64,000 bases of DNA, from contig OX336392.1 in assembly GCA_946902985.2 (NCBI GenBank), forward strand, positions 16,342,716-16,406,715, written 5' to 3'. Shown here one piece after another: positions 12,440 through 24,444 of this stretch. The notes under the pieces are model-generated. The model saw only the letters and a list, made by a program, of their open reading frames with translations. It had not been told where the DNA came from and ran no database searches. Position numbers and translations under genes: made by a program. The DNA comes from Meconema thalassinum (Eukaryota > Arthropoda > Insecta > Orthoptera > Tettigoniidae). Every line of letters starts with the position of its first letter. Within the stretch, counting starts at the first letter, position 1.

Positions 12440-14108
12440 CACTGACCAGCAAAAAAAGTGGAACAGTTAAAAAAAGTAATATAAATAGTATAAATCTAGC
12501 CTTAAGATTTAATCACATTTTAAAAGCTTTTCATGCATTAGAACAAACATCTGAAACATTCGTGAATAGAAATTGATAATATGACATTTCTTAGGGTGGT
12601 TTATTACCACCAATTACCCCCAATCCTCCATGAGCCTATCTTAATGGTTTTATGGCGGGAAGCGGACTGGAAGCGTTTAAGGTTTATGAGTGTTGCCGCT
12701 CGCTTATTGTTGTTCTAGGGATAACAACTGGCACTTGTTTAACACGTGTGAACCATTATCACACATTTTAGCAAGCTATCCATTTGCAGTTCACACTAAA
12801 ACATGTCTCTTAGCCGTGAAGAAGCTGCACAGGCAGTTGCATTGGTGGAGGCTGGCCGCAGCTTCCGTTATGTTGCTGAGGTCATTGGATCATCTCTCGG
12901 TAGCATACATCGTGCAGTGCAACGTTACAGAGAGCTCCAAACATACGACAGGAGACGAGGGTCAGGCCGTAGAAGAAGCACAAGTGCCAGGGATGACAGA
13001 TTTCTCACCCTCCAAGTTCTGCGTGATCGGCATACCACAGCAGTTCAGGCACGAAATCAACTGGAAAATGTCAGAAATGTGAGAGTGAGTGAGCGAACAG
13101 TAAGAAGAAGGTTTGAAGAAGCTCATCTTTCGTCCAGGAGACCTGCACGTGGACCCGCACTCGAACGGCATCACAGAGAGGCGCGTCTTCGCTTCGCAAG
13201 GCAGCATCTGGGATGGACCCACGAGCAGTGGGCTCTGTTCTCTTCACTGACGAGAGTCGCATTAACCTTAGATCTCCTGATGGAAGAGAGAGAGTGTGGA
13301 GAAGGCGCGGGGAGAGGTACAGCCCTGTTGCTTTCTCCTCCAGGACTCCATTTGGAGGTGGCTCGGTTATGGTGTGGGGTGGCATCAACGTTATGGCCCA
13401 CACCGAGTTGGTGTGCACCGATCACGGGACGCTCAATTCCCAAAGGTACATCGAAGAGATCCTGATGAACCATGCGATGCCCTTTGCGCCTTTCATTGGT
13501 CAGAATTTCATGCTGATGCAGGATAATGCCCGCCCTCATACTGCTCGCTGTGTTGTACAATATCTGCAGGAAGTGGAGATTCAAACCCTGGACTGGCCAG
13601 CTCGTAGTCCTGACTTGAACCCCATCGAACATGTATGGGATACGCTTGGAAGGAACGTCAGACAGCATGACCACACCACCTTGGCACAACTGAGAACATC
13701 GCTGCTGGAGGAATGGGATCGCATCCCGGCAGATGCCATTCGACGAGTTGTGAACAGTATGCCTGAGCGTTTACAAGCTGTCATAGACGCTAAGGGTGGA
13801 AACACCCGTTTTTAGTGACCAGTGTTCTCTTGCAGTGCAGTGCAAACATTAATACTGTTTTGTTTGGCAATATGTTTGATAAACACCAGCCCAAAAGCGC
13901 ATTACCAAAAAATAGAAAATTGTAAGATTTGCAAAATGTAACGAAATTTGTGAGTTAAAGCGTGTTGTAAAACATGATTCGGTATTTTCTGTTACCAACC
14001 ATCTAAATTTACATTAATAATGCAAATATTGGAAAACCGATACATTTTAGTGGAATAAATTAAGAAATTACATAAAAAATTAGTGTTTACTTTTTTTGCT
14101 GGTCAGTG
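12440..14108 (+). mobile_element. Tc1-like DNA transposon, copy 1
   Basis: Both ends read CACTGACCAGCAAAAAAAGT inward and are flanked by TA (12438-12439, 14109-14110), the Tc1/mariner target duplication. The 1669-bp body encodes a DD34E-type transposase on the + strand that is broken by one frameshift. Copy 2 lies inverted at 19305-20978. Confidence 0.96.
12803..13815 (+). pseudogene. Tc1-like transposase, one frameshift
   Basis: The first part (12803 to about 13237) encodes the paired-like helix-turn-helix DNA-binding region: SREEAAQAVALVEAG, then SLGSIHRAVQRY, then a GRRRSTSARDD linker and RNVRVSERTVRRRFEE. The second part (from about 13225 in another frame, stop at 13813-13815) carries the catalytic core: FTDES (first Asp), GGGSVMVWGGI, MQDNARPHTA (second Asp) and SPDLNPIEHVWD (Glu). 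The two parts join at 13225-13245, just before FTDES, with one base missing relative to an open frame. Combined length is about 337 residues, normal for the family. The core residues survive, so the lesion is the only obvious defect. Confidence 0.94.
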
Positions 14109-14237
14109 TAGATTGATTTGTATCACTGCATACTCCATTCTGTAGTTTTGAAAATCAAACTGTTCTCAGGAAATGTCTTGTTATTATGCAATGAAGGGGG
14201 ACCTCCTCGAACGATATCTTCAATAACACTTACAATT

Positions 14238-14292
14238 GTTAGTTAGTTATTGTTGTTTTAAGGGGCGGAACTACGAGGTCATCTGCCCCTAC
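14238..14292 (+). repeat. Short end fragment of the 16170 repeat
   Basis: TTAGTTAGTTATTGTTGTTT and AAGGGGCGGAACTACGAGG match the start of the element at 16170-16690. Only about 50 bp is shared. Confidence 0.7.
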
Positions 14293-15469
14293 ACTTACAA
14301 TTGTCCTACCAGGTTATAAATAAACGTAAATTTAAAATAAATAAATAAATAAATAAAACAATATTCGCAAGGAAATGTAAAGAATCACTAACGGGCCCTC
14401 ACCGCTTACGGGCCCCTTTGCATTTGCCCCCCTTCTCGGCGGCCCTGGCTATGTAATTTTAAGTTATCGGTTTCTTTTTGTTACAAACCAGGACACTTTC
14501 CGTTATTATAAGTGGAAGTCAAGTCGGAGATGAAGATGAACTCGGTGCCCTAACTTAGTACCGTACTTCGTTTAATTTTTGACCAAGTTTAGTAGGAAAA
14601 CATTCCTGTCTCCTCAGCACTTACAAAGAATAAAGTAAATGTTGCAATTGCTTTCTACATGACCTCCGATTGTAATGTTTAACAAATGTAATGTATCTTT
14701 GTATCACTGTACTACTTATCACCCCCACTACAACCATCACCACAAAAAAAAATATTTTTAAAATATTTTTTCTGTTAGTTTAAGTATCATGTGGCAGTTC
14801 TGTAGTAGTATTCATTATCATCCATAAAAAAAACCGGGCGAAGCCGGGCACTACTGCTAGTTTTCTCATAATGATTCTTGCATAATGAAGAGCATTAGTG
14901 TAAACTTGGACTGTGTTTTCATACAGTATCCGGAACATATTGAGAATCCTTCCTGAGGAAGAAGGAATATATACCGTACCGATTTTGTTTATTTCCATGC
15001 TAAAAACAGGGTGTATTGTTCAATGCAATAGCGTAACGATCAACTTCCAACACAGGAATGAAACAACGGCTAGAAAATAAAGGTTTTGAGTTAGCTACAT
15101 CTGTTTTGTGTGGAATATTTCCTCGGACTTAAAGTTGATGGTGAGAGAGAGTAAGCACTAGATGATGAACCTACTTAGCATGACCTAAGTCAGCTGCCGA
15201 GACCAGGATTTGCAATGTTCATCCTTCTTGGACGCGCTACAGTATTATCTGCTAATTTGTGGAGTAGTACAGGGCGAATCACCTTAAAACTTGCACCGCA
15301 AATGGGAAGTGCTATTGATGTGTTGGTTTCACAGACAGGCTTGTTGTAGAGAGCCAAAACTCTGAAGGAATACGTCGAATAACCTTGTAATGCATATTTA
15401 TAATCCCTTACACCGTTGTAAAGGTTCTTGTGTAAACCTGCCGTTGGCACGGGACCTATACCAAGTGTG

Positions 15470-16875
15470 TGTTGAGTGACAGGGGCTCACATCTAGTGGG
15501 ACGTGGGTTGGCGACCACGAGACCCCAGCTGAGTCCGGCATTGCTTCCACTTACTTGTGACAGGCTCCTTCTGTCTTCTTTCCTGTCGACCTTTCTTGGT
15601 CAACTCTTGTTCTCTTCCGACCCCGACGGTATTCCGAGGCCTCTGGAGTCTTTTTCCTTTCCCGCCTTCATTGGCCCTTGTCTCATCTTTCCTGATCCCT
15701 CATTCTTCATGGGATCAGCCTTCCTTTCATTATAGTTCCTTTTCTCTTTAAGGTTCCCGCCCTGTTTTTATAAATCGGCTCCCGGTGTCTCTAAATTACA
15801 TTTTGTGATTTTTTTTTAACTCCACCACATTTTGCAAGTTTTTTCAATCTACATTGCACTTTGTAAGTATTTTCGATCTAAACTACATTTTGTAAGTATT
15901 TTCAATCTCAATTGTATTTTGTAAGTACAGTACAGTGTTTTGAATCGCGGACTTCCACATATTGTACTTTGAATCTACCATACATTTTGTAAGCATTTTC
16001 AATTTCAATTGCATTTTGTTGAGTATTTCGAATCTACATTGCATTTTGTAAGTAATTTGAACCTAGACTACATTTTGTGCGTATTTTTCAATCTAAATTC
16101 CTTTTGTGAGTATTTTCCTTCTAAATTACCTTTACCTTTTATAAGTATTCTTCATTTTGTGAGCCATTTTAGTTAGTTATTGTTGTTTTAAGGGGCGGAA
16201 CTACGAGGTCATCTGCCCCTCTTAACACAGATTAAAGAATACAAATTTGGAATTGAATTTAAAATTTTGAAATGGACGCCTAAATTTAAAAAGACCAAAA
16301 ATTGAAAATAAATAAATAAAAATAAACATAAATTACGGAAAAACAAAACATTATCACTCAAAAACGAACAAGTCGTTGATTCAAGTTATACTGGAAAATT
16401 CAGATTGCTGGCCCTAGCCCACTCTCACTTATAAAGCGGATAACGCGATCAGCAGCCACCGCGTCAGCGGTTAATATCAGTTTGAGTGTCATCTGCAAAC
16501 CAAGGTTTCTTCGTAAGTCAGCAAGATCCACACACTCGGTGAAAATGTGGGCCACGATGAAAACGGCTCCACAGGTACAAAGTGGGGGGGGGGGGGGTCT
16601 TCCCTTCTCATGAGATACGAGTGGGTGGATCTTGTATGACCTATCTTTAGCCTACACAAAATGACGGACTCTCTCCGTGACCGGAAAGATGAGCCATTTC
16701 AATCTTGAGTTCCATTTTGTAAGTATTTTCAGTCTAGCTTAATTTTCGTTGTGGTTTCCATTTCATTGTCATTTTCGCGATCACCCAGACCATTAGGGGC
16801 CGATAACCTAGATGTTAGGCCCCTTGAAACAACAATTATCATCATCATCATCATCATAATCATCATCATAAAGAT
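15470..16875 (+). mobile_element. LINE-G 3' region with internal tandem repeats
   Basis: A pyrimidine-rich non-coding stretch (GGTTGGCGACCACGAGACCC, CTCTTGTTCTCTTCCGACCC) leads into degenerate tandem copies of a roughly 35-bp unit built on CATTTTGTAAGTATTTTCAA (15795-16160, resuming 16700-16740). It ends with the GGGGCCGATAACCTAGATGT hairpin and an (ATC)n tail at 16840-16870. This is the layout of a LINE 3' UTR plus terminal microsatellite. It is split by an insertion at 16170-16690. The same hairpin and tail are found alone at 18890-18945. No coding region is left. Confidence 0.65.
16170..16690. mobile_element. 521-bp insertion in LINE-G tail
   Basis: Flanked by the 9-bp duplication GAGCCATTT (16161-16169 and 16691-16699) and interrupts the tandem repeats of the LINE-G 3' region, which resume afterwards. 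Starts TTAGTTAGTTATTGTTGTTT and contains CACTCGGTGAAAATGTGGGC and a run of G at about 16587-16599. Non-coding; probably a SINE or 5'-truncated LINE read backwards. Confidence 0.8.
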
Positions 16876-17462
16876 GACATTTCATTGTCATGTTTTGCAA
16901 AAATTCTGCAACTCCATAAGCTGGTCGGAAATATTTTAATTGGTTGTGACGATAAACCCTCCATGTCCTGTTAAAATAAAGAAGTCTGTTAAAATTATAA
17001 AAGTCTGTTTTATGGTATTGTTACAGACACGGTATGCTGAAGTTAGTATTGAACAGAAAATAGAAATAAGGTAATTGACGATGGTGATATTAAGTGTGAA
17101 GACTTAAAAACAGAAAGCTGATTCGTGGGTGCACGACCTATCATACATGTTAGACCTCCGCGTAGTGGAATGAATTGAGAATTTACTTGTAAACCAAGTT
17201 TTTATATATTGATATTTCCTGGACATTCCGTTTTACACATGCTACGTTCAAAATTGTTCACTAACACGACATTTACCGCATGGGAGATGTCATGCATGGG
17301 TCATTATCTGTCCTGCGTCAAATCGATTATAACCCATGGCGTCTCTAGCAGATTAGATTAGGAGGGTCAGTTTTGTAGGATATGGCTATGAAAACTTTGT
17401 AACGAAAGATCCCTATCAGCTATTAGCATACTACTGCTCTAACTGCAACGAAATATTAGCGG

Positions 17463-17884
17463 AATGGTTGGTTCCTCAGTTTAGGGACTGCGTCTACGCG
17501 GTCATGTAGCCCCGTGTACTTAGGGTGTGTGTAGAATCTGTCTGATAAGCGGTGTTAATAGTGAAGGCTGTATTAGTGTGTGTTATCTGTTTTAATTCAA
17601 ATAAGGATTGCAGACTTTCGATTTTCAAGTAGTTCCAACTTTTGCTGCCAAACGCCACCGTCAATGACCAATTAGTTCTGAATTTTGTTATTAGATGCCA
17701 CCGAAGTCGGCTCCTGGCGACGAACGTTGGAACCTAAGAGCGGCAGTCAAATATAACCTATAATTTAGCTTCACACAAGTGTAATTAGTGGAAGGTTCTT
17801 TTACATGCCATAAATCTATAACATGGGACCGGCGGCTTTACTTCCCCTCCGAAGGAAGGCATACTGAGGGATTTTAACGCTGAT
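17463..17884 (-). mobile_element. SINE S2, tail type B, head missing
   Basis: On the minus strand it has the S2 body (AAGTAAAGCCGCCGGTCCCA, TTTATGGCATG) and the type B end; on the + strand the type B end appears as GGTTGGTTCCTCAGTTTAGG and GGTCATGTAGCCCCGTGTAC. The tRNA-like head is absent, so it is 5'-truncated. Confidence 0.75.
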
Positions 17885-18889
17885 GAACTACGATGCACTG
17901 CAGAACGGGTGTTTCTGTTCAAGAATATTTTGCAAATCTGTACAGCTTCGGTATTTGGCTACGGTTGAGTATACTAAGGTTCCGAGTGTGAAACGTCGTA
18001 GTATTAGTGAGGGATCAGATTGTTGGAACATCGCAAGGCGCAGCCCAACCGGGATGGGGAAGCTGGAGCAAGTTTGGCGTTCGGTTGTGCTAATCTCGGC
18101 GCGGACAGTGGTATTCTTGAGTCGGGTTTTCAGAAGTTTTTCCGCGAACCCTCCAGGGGCATGACGGATCGTACCTTATTTCAGTTCCTGTGGAATCTAC
18201 GGCAACCCCTTATTCCAATAACGCTGTCGTTCGAGAAACATGGGAAAGTTACACAGGAAAAATGAACATTGTCACAAACAGCAAATTTTAAAGTTTGAAC
18301 ACTTCTCCACAAAATACCAAGAATATAATTCTTTGTATGTAGGTGTTTACATGTGGATCTCATCCATCAATATGATGTTTCTAAGTTAACAATTACTCTA
18401 GTAATCATTTTTAGTTCATTAGTGCAAGGACAAGGTGTGTTCTTCCCTCTGGAGTCCTCTAAAAGAACGGGCACAATGATTATTCCTCCAATCTATCATT
18501 AACAATACTTCAATATATTACAAATAGTTTTGAAAATATGTTACAATGTTTTGGATGAACTGAAATTAACAAAAAATAAAATAAACGTTATAGTCAATAT
18601 GCACATAATAGTTCACATTAAAATGTCTCTATCGATGTCTTGTTAAAACTGGTTCAATTTGTAAAATTTTGGCCTTTGATTCCAAAAAATAAATCAGCTT
18701 AAACTGCAATGGCGACTACACACACATGCGCATTCGAGCTGTTGGTGGACTCTGTTCGTTTTATTGTAGTTCCACGCATGCATTGTTCGTTCATCCTCTG
18801 CGTATCATTTCTATTTCACTGCATATCTCGGACATAGCTCATTGTTTCTCTTTCATTTTTCGCGTGTTGATAGCTTCACTACTAAGCCA

Positions 18890-18945
18890 GGGGCCGATAA
18901 CCTAGATGTTAGGCCCCTTAAAACAACAATTATCATCATCATCAT
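18890..18945 (+). mobile_element. 56-bp LINE-G tail-only insertion
   Basis: Consists only of the GGGCCGATAACCTAGATGTT AGGCCCC hairpin, AAAACAACAAT and an (ATC)n tail. A perfect 13-bp duplication CACTACTAAGCCA flanks it (18877-18889 and 18946-18958). It matches the 3' end of LINE-G at 16791-16870. This is an extremely 5'-truncated retrotransposition event. Confidence 0.92.
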
Positions 18946-19304
18946 CACTACTAAGCCAACGAATGGGATTAATGACTCATTTTTTTGAATTTTTGGACAA
19001 TGTTCGTTTTTTCTGTGTACCCTTCTGGTTATCAGACAAATCTGACAAACACCCATGTGCACAGGGTTGGAGAATAATCAGTAAATAAATGTAGAAGAAT
19101 CACTAACACAATGTATCAGGTAGCGATTTATTGTATGTGTTATTAGACTCTTGTTTTTAGGAAAGTGTCCCATATTTTATCAGTCAGTTGGTGGCAAGCC
19201 TACTGTCGACCAAAGAATTATGTGCACTCGAGTTTAAAGGTTGTTTGTTAAGTAACCAATAGACTTACATAAAATCCAATAACATCATCATTTTCGTCGT
19301 TCTA

Positions 19305-20978
19305 CACTGACCGGCAAAAAAAGGTGGAACACTTTAATTTTTATGTAATTTCTTAATTTATTCCACTAAAATGTATCGGTTTTCCAATATTTGCATTATT
19401 CATGTAAATTTTAGATGGTTGGCTACAGAAAATACTGAAACATGCTTTACAACCCGCTTTAACTCACAAATTTCGTTACATTTTGCAAATCTTACAATTT
19501 TTTATTTTTTAGTAATGCTCTTTTGGGCTGGTTTTTATCAAACGTATTGCCAAACAAAACAGTATTAATGTTTGCACTGCACTGCACGAGAACACTGGTC
19601 ACTATAAACGGGTGTTTCCACCCTTAGCGTCTATGACAGCTTGTAAACGCTCAGGCATACTGTTCACAACTCGTCGAATGGCATCTGCCAGGATGCGATC
19701 CCATTCCTCCAGCAGCGATGTTCTCAGTTGTGCCAAGGTGGTGTGGTTACGCTGTCTGACGTTCCTTCCAAGCTTATCCCATACATGTTCGAAGGGGTTC
19801 AAGTCAGGACTACGAGCTGGCCAGTTCAGGGTTTGAATCCCCACTTCCTGCAGGTTTTGTACAACACAGTGAGCAGTATGAGGGCGGGCATTATCCTGCA
19901 TCAGCATGAAATTCTGACCAATGGAAGGCGCAAAGGGCATCACATGGTTCATCAGGATCTCTTCGATGTACCTTTGGGAATTGAGCGTCCCGTGATCGGT
20001 GCACACCAACTCGGTGTGGGCCATAACGTTGATGCCACCCCACACCATAACCGAGCCACCTCCAAATGGAGTCCTGGAGGAGAAAGCAACAGGGCTGTAC
20101 CTCTCCCCGCGCCTTCTCCACACTCTCTCTCTTCCATCAGGAGATCTAAGGTTAATGCGACTCTCGTCAGTGAAGAGAACAGAGCCCACTGCTCGTGGGT
20201 CCATCCCAGATGCTGCCTTGCGAAGCGAAGACGCGCCTCTCTGTGATGCCGTTCGAGTGCGGGTCCACGTGCAGGTCTCCGGGACGAAAGATGAGCTTCT
20301 TCAAACCTTCTTCTTACTGTTCGCTCAGTCACTCTCACATTTGACATTTTCCAGTTGATTTCGTGCCTGAAATGCTGTGGTATGGCGATCACGCAGAACT
20401 TGGAGGGTGAGAAATCTGTCATCCCTGGCACTTGTGCTTCTGCTACGGCCTGACCCTCGTCTCCTGTCGTATGTTTGGAGCTCTCTGTAACGTTGCACTG
20501 CACGGTGAATGCTACCGAGAGATGATCCAATGACCTCAGCAACATAACGGAATCTGCGGCCAGCCTCCACCAATGCAACTGCCTGTGCAGCTTCTTCACG
20601 GCTAAGAGGCATGTTTTAGTGTGAACAGCACATGGATAACTTGCTAAAATGTGTGACAATGGTTCACACGTGTTCAAAAAATGCCAGTTGTTATCCCTAG
20701 AACAACAATAAGCGAGCGGCAACACTCATAAACCTTAAACGCTTCCAGTCCGCTTCCCGCCATAAAACCATTAAGATAGGCTCATGGAGGATTGGGGGTA
20801 ATTGGTGGTAATAAACCACCCTAAGAAATGTCATTATCAATTTCTATTCACGGATGTTTCAGATGTTTGTTCTAATGCGTGAAAAGCTTTTAAAATGTGC
20901 TTAAATCTTTTTCATGGCTAGTTTTATACTATTTATATTACTTTTTTTAACTGTTCCACTTTTTTTTGCCGGTCAGTG
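19305..20978 (-). mobile_element. Tc1-like DNA transposon, copy 2 (inverted)
   Basis: The ends read CACTGACCGGCAAAAAAAG inward, flanked by TA at 19303-19304 and 20979-20980. The length is 1674 bp. It is in opposite orientation to copy 1, about 5.2 kb away, and very similar along its whole length. Confidence 0.96.
19602..20612 (-). pseudogene. Tc1-like transposase, two frameshifts
   Basis: Same protein as copy 1: DNA-binding half from 20612 downward, catalytic half ending at 19602 with FTDES, MQDNARPHTA and SPDLNPFEHVWD. It shares the one-base frameshift before FTDES with copy 1 and adds a private 2-bp loss near 20345 (NQLENVK versus NQLENVRNVRV in copy 1). Catalytic residues D, D and E are still readable in the second half. 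Confidence 0.94.
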
Positions 20979-20980
20979 TA

Positions 20981-21998
20981 TTTTACGTTAGTTCATGTAG
21001 GTTTGGAATTTTTAATTTATATTTTAATATTTTTTTATCGCAGTTGGAACACAAAAAGTGCCCGTTTTAAAGCGTGTTTCAACCATGAGTCACATTTAAG
21101 AATTATCTCAAAAAACCCGTCATCAGATCGAATCCAAATTTTAACACAATATTCATTGGAATGTTGTATAACTGGTTTATTAATTCCAAAATGTTGCACG
21201 TCCAAGAAACAGAGTTATCATTTTTGTAAGGTAACTTTTTCTCGGCTCGGGGTGTTTGAAAAATGTAGTTCTTGGTCGCGTTGTAATCCTTATACATCGA
21301 AAAGTTATGCTGTATGACTGTGAAGTACGTAAATTAATTCACTTATTTTATATCTGTTTGTATTTGTTCGGGGAAATAAGGCATGGTTCACCAGCTAGCC
21401 GCTCAGCGGAAAGCTGTACAGCGTTGCTCAGATGGAGCCCATCACTCCCGAGCGAGGCGCCGGCAGTACCTCGAGTGCTTACATTAAATAAGAATACGGT
21501 ACAGCAAAAGTATGAAGACTTAATAAACCATAATTGTTTTCATCAAATATGATATAATGAATATTTTCACACTAAAGAACGACAATTTGAAGATGATTCA
21601 TTGTAGGAATATTTTAATGGGGCCTCCAAACCTCGAAGTAAACCATATGCGATATACATTCCACATAACCACATGGCCGACAGTACATCGTGGTACCAAT
21701 CTCCGCCATCGCGCTCTTTGTTTCCATTGCATTTCCATCCCATTTCAGTTTCATTTCTTCAAAATCACCCCCGCAAAAAATATACAGCAACCGAGTGGAA
21801 ATGTTGCACATCAAAAAGGTTAAATAAATAGTTATTGTTGTATCTTACTTTTACAATGCTCTTTTCTGAAAGATGAAAGTGTATTTTAACCATCACTCTT
21901 GTGTGCATATTGAAAGTAGTTCTGTTTCTTAAAATTTCATATTCTAACCTTTAATATGCAATCTAAAACTAATTGCATGGTGTTTTTGCTTCTTCCAG
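20981..21998. other. Intronic DNA, no supported feature
   Basis: Short frames without family motifs. The last bases form a pyrimidine tract and TTCTTCCAG acceptor for the CRTC exon that begins at 21999. Confidence 0.5.
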
Positions 21999-22254
21999 AC
22001 TGGCTTGAGTAATTTAGAAGAAATCCAAATAGGGAGAGTTCACGAGTACCGGGAACGAAATAGGACTAATGTTGGACCAATCAGGCCACGGACTGCCGAG
22101 AAGCGGGTCGACACATCACCATACAATAGCAGTTCATATCTGTCGCCTCCGCCAGATACCAGTTGGCGGCGTACCAATTCAGATTCAGCATTACATCAGA
22201 GTGCTATGACCATGGGAACAGAGTCACTACATGGTTCTAGCTCTCAGAGAAGAC
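21999..22254 (+). CDS. CRTC: CRTC (Torc) exon with the SIK/14-3-3 site
   Basis: Between a CTTCTTCCAG acceptor and a GTAAGC donor lie 256 bases, phase 0 in and phase 1 out. They encode TGLSNLEEIQIGRVHEYRER..., then SSSYLSPPPDTSWRR and RTNSDSALHQSAMT. In CRTC proteins the serine of RTNSDSALH is the SIK/AMPK target (Ser171 of human CRTC2); its phosphorylation creates a 14-3-3 site and holds the coactivator in the cytoplasm, while dephosphorylation lets it enter the nucleus and bind CREB. The motif match is unmistakable. This is an internal exon; the N-terminal CREB-binding coiled coil should be upstream and I did not find it in the window. Confidence 0.95.
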
Positions 22255-22632
22255 GTAAGCATTGTACCTTTCTTGAGCTAATGGAAGGCATTTGTTCACT
22301 TCTGCCCTTTACAAAATATGATGGTCATACTTGGGATCTAAGCGGGAGGAACTGCCCATCGGTCTCCTGGCTTAACATGCCCTTTTAGCATTGCTGAGGA
22401 GTTGTCCTATAAATGCACAACTTACAGTGGTGCTTTAACTGGCCTTCAGCAGACTGTTAGAACATACAAGGCCTACTTCATGTTAAAAGTCTTAAGTAAT
22501 GTTTTGAGGGAGAGAATGTATTTGATTTCTTTCCTACCCAGGGATTTACCATAATTTACAATATAATCACCATTCTAAACAGTTTGATCTGATAAAAAAA
22601 AAAAAATGGACCTTTACCAGTATTTCCATCTA

Positions 22633-23814
22633 CAGTAGTCTTTCGCAAACTCGGTCTAATGTGGACCAAAGGGTGGCCGAGTTCGCGAAATGCCAGGTTA
22701 TCGGGAAATGTCTTATAAAGAAGAAATAAGCTGTTTGTGTTGGTTTAAAAGTAATGCAATGCAGTACATTTATTGGTTTTCAACAGAAACACAAGTTTTG
22801 AAACGATTAAGGCACTACAATTACAGTACTTGAATATATAGTTCAGTACTGTACTGCATAAAAATCAAGGAACCATGTCATAGATTTATGGCATGTTAAA
22901 GAACCTTCCACTAATTGCACCTGTGTGAAGCTAAATTGGATAGGTTAAGAATGTAAGCAACGCTCTTAGGTTTCTATGTTCGTTGCCAAGAGCCGACTGC
23001 GGTGGTGTCTAGTAGCTAAGTTCTGAACTTGGCCTAGTAATCGTTGACGGTGGCGCTTGGCGGCAAAAGTAGGAACTATTTGAAAAATTCTAAGTTGCAG
23101 TACTTAAATTAAAAACAGATAACACACACTAATACAGTCATCACAATTAACACCGGTTATCAGACAGATTCTACACACACCCAAAGTACACGGGGCTACA
23201 TGACCGCGTTGTCGCAGCCCCTAAACTGAGGAACCAACCAACCAACCAAAATCAAGGAAAACAATTACTCTAAATTATAAAAGAAAACTTAGAAAAACTA
23301 GGCCTACAAATTATTTGTATAATATGTACACTGTACAGTGTATGTACAAAACATTTCCCGTAGGCAAATAGTTTGTTCACTTAATGAAAATTACCATTTA
23401 CTTTTTTTTGCAAAAAAAGTAAGTAATGTTCTTTTGCTTTTAAATCTATTTCTTGAAGCCTCGTCACGAAGACGGTGAAGCAACAGAATTGCGGAGAATG
23501 CGCAATCAAATAAATACAACGCTCTGTGCAAAAACCGATTGTTGACTTCTTACTGCCAACAGTTCGTGCATTTACAGTACTGTACCTGTATTTATCAGGT
23601 CGTTGTTACTCTTCTTACTATGCACTGTAGGTCAACTCGTTTCGCGTCGTATTTAACTGTCGATAATTCCATTGATGGAGAAGATGAAAGAAAACATAAC
23701 GCTCTGTGCGGAAACACAAACACAAACAAAAATCATGATTTTTTTCTCCTGTCAGGGTGGCCGAGAAATCCGGAGTGCCGGATTACCGAGTGCCGAGTTT
23801 ACGAGACTCTACTG
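22633..23814. mobile_element. pogo/Tigger-like relic with nested SINE
   Basis: The ends CAGTAGTCTTTCGCAAACTC and (reverse) CAGTAGAGTCTCGTAAACTC are the CAGTAG-type inverted repeats of pogo-like elements, flanked by TA at 22631-22632 and 23815-23816. No intact transposase is present. A SINE (22872-23251) interrupts it. Confidence 0.65.
22872..23251 (+). mobile_element. SINE S2, tail type B, 5'-truncated
   Basis: Begins inside the S2 body (CCATGTCATAGATTTATGGC), runs through AGCCGACTGCGGTGGTGTC, and ends with ACACGGGGCTACATGACCGC and a (CCAA)n tail. Target duplication not resolved. Confidence 0.75.
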
Positions 23815-24444
23815 TAACGTACAGTATATCTGTATAGTGATCGACTTTCTGTTCAAAAACTCGTAGGTATTGTTTCTTTGGCAACGATCATGAGTCCTAG
23901 TGTATGCTGCACAGATCTTTACAACATGCTTCCCTACAATACTAACATACATAAAATTTGTGTGTATGAATAATTTAACTGCTTAGAATTCCCTGTATAT
24001 CTCTTCCAGCAGTGCTTCTACTGGTCTATGGTGGTGATGTCAATGCTTTTGTTATTAATGCCAATCAGTTCTACAGGCATAATCCTGGGGCAAAGAATTG
24101 CCTGGAAACTATCCTTGAATTTAACAACATATTGGTTTCTCCATGGCAATAACAATGAAGTGGAGAAATTGATGTAGATATGTCACATCACTGCCGAGGG
24201 ATTATAAAATCAACCTCATAAAAACCAGAGACCATATAAGAGGCTGGAGAGATTACATACTACTATTTTGTCCAAGTAAACGGCTTCTGTATTTGTTGTA
24301 TTTAAGATGGAACTTAGCGTATTAAACTTGAAAGACCACAGAGGATTCAGTGTATATAAATAGTGTTACATACGAAATATATATTAGTTTCAACCATTTA
24401 ACTAATTTGTTAGTTCGTAATGTACGTAAATTTAACGTATTTTA

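Larger units (their letters stand above)
11230..14447. mobile_element. hAT-like non-autonomous shell
   Basis: The left end CAGGGCCGCTGACAGG and the right end (reverse) CAGGGCCGCCGAGAAGGGG are matching hAT-type termini, followed on both sides by GGGCCC-rich subterminal sequence. The outside 8-mers GCAATGAC (11222-11229) and GCTATGTA (14448-14455) agree at five of eight positions, so the target duplication is only suggestive. There is no transposase of its own. It hosts a SINE and a Tc1-like element. Confidence 0.55.

Noticed and set aside
17883..18265. Coding gene
   Set aside because: Overlapping short frames with no recognised motif; the first begins in the truncated end of a SINE.
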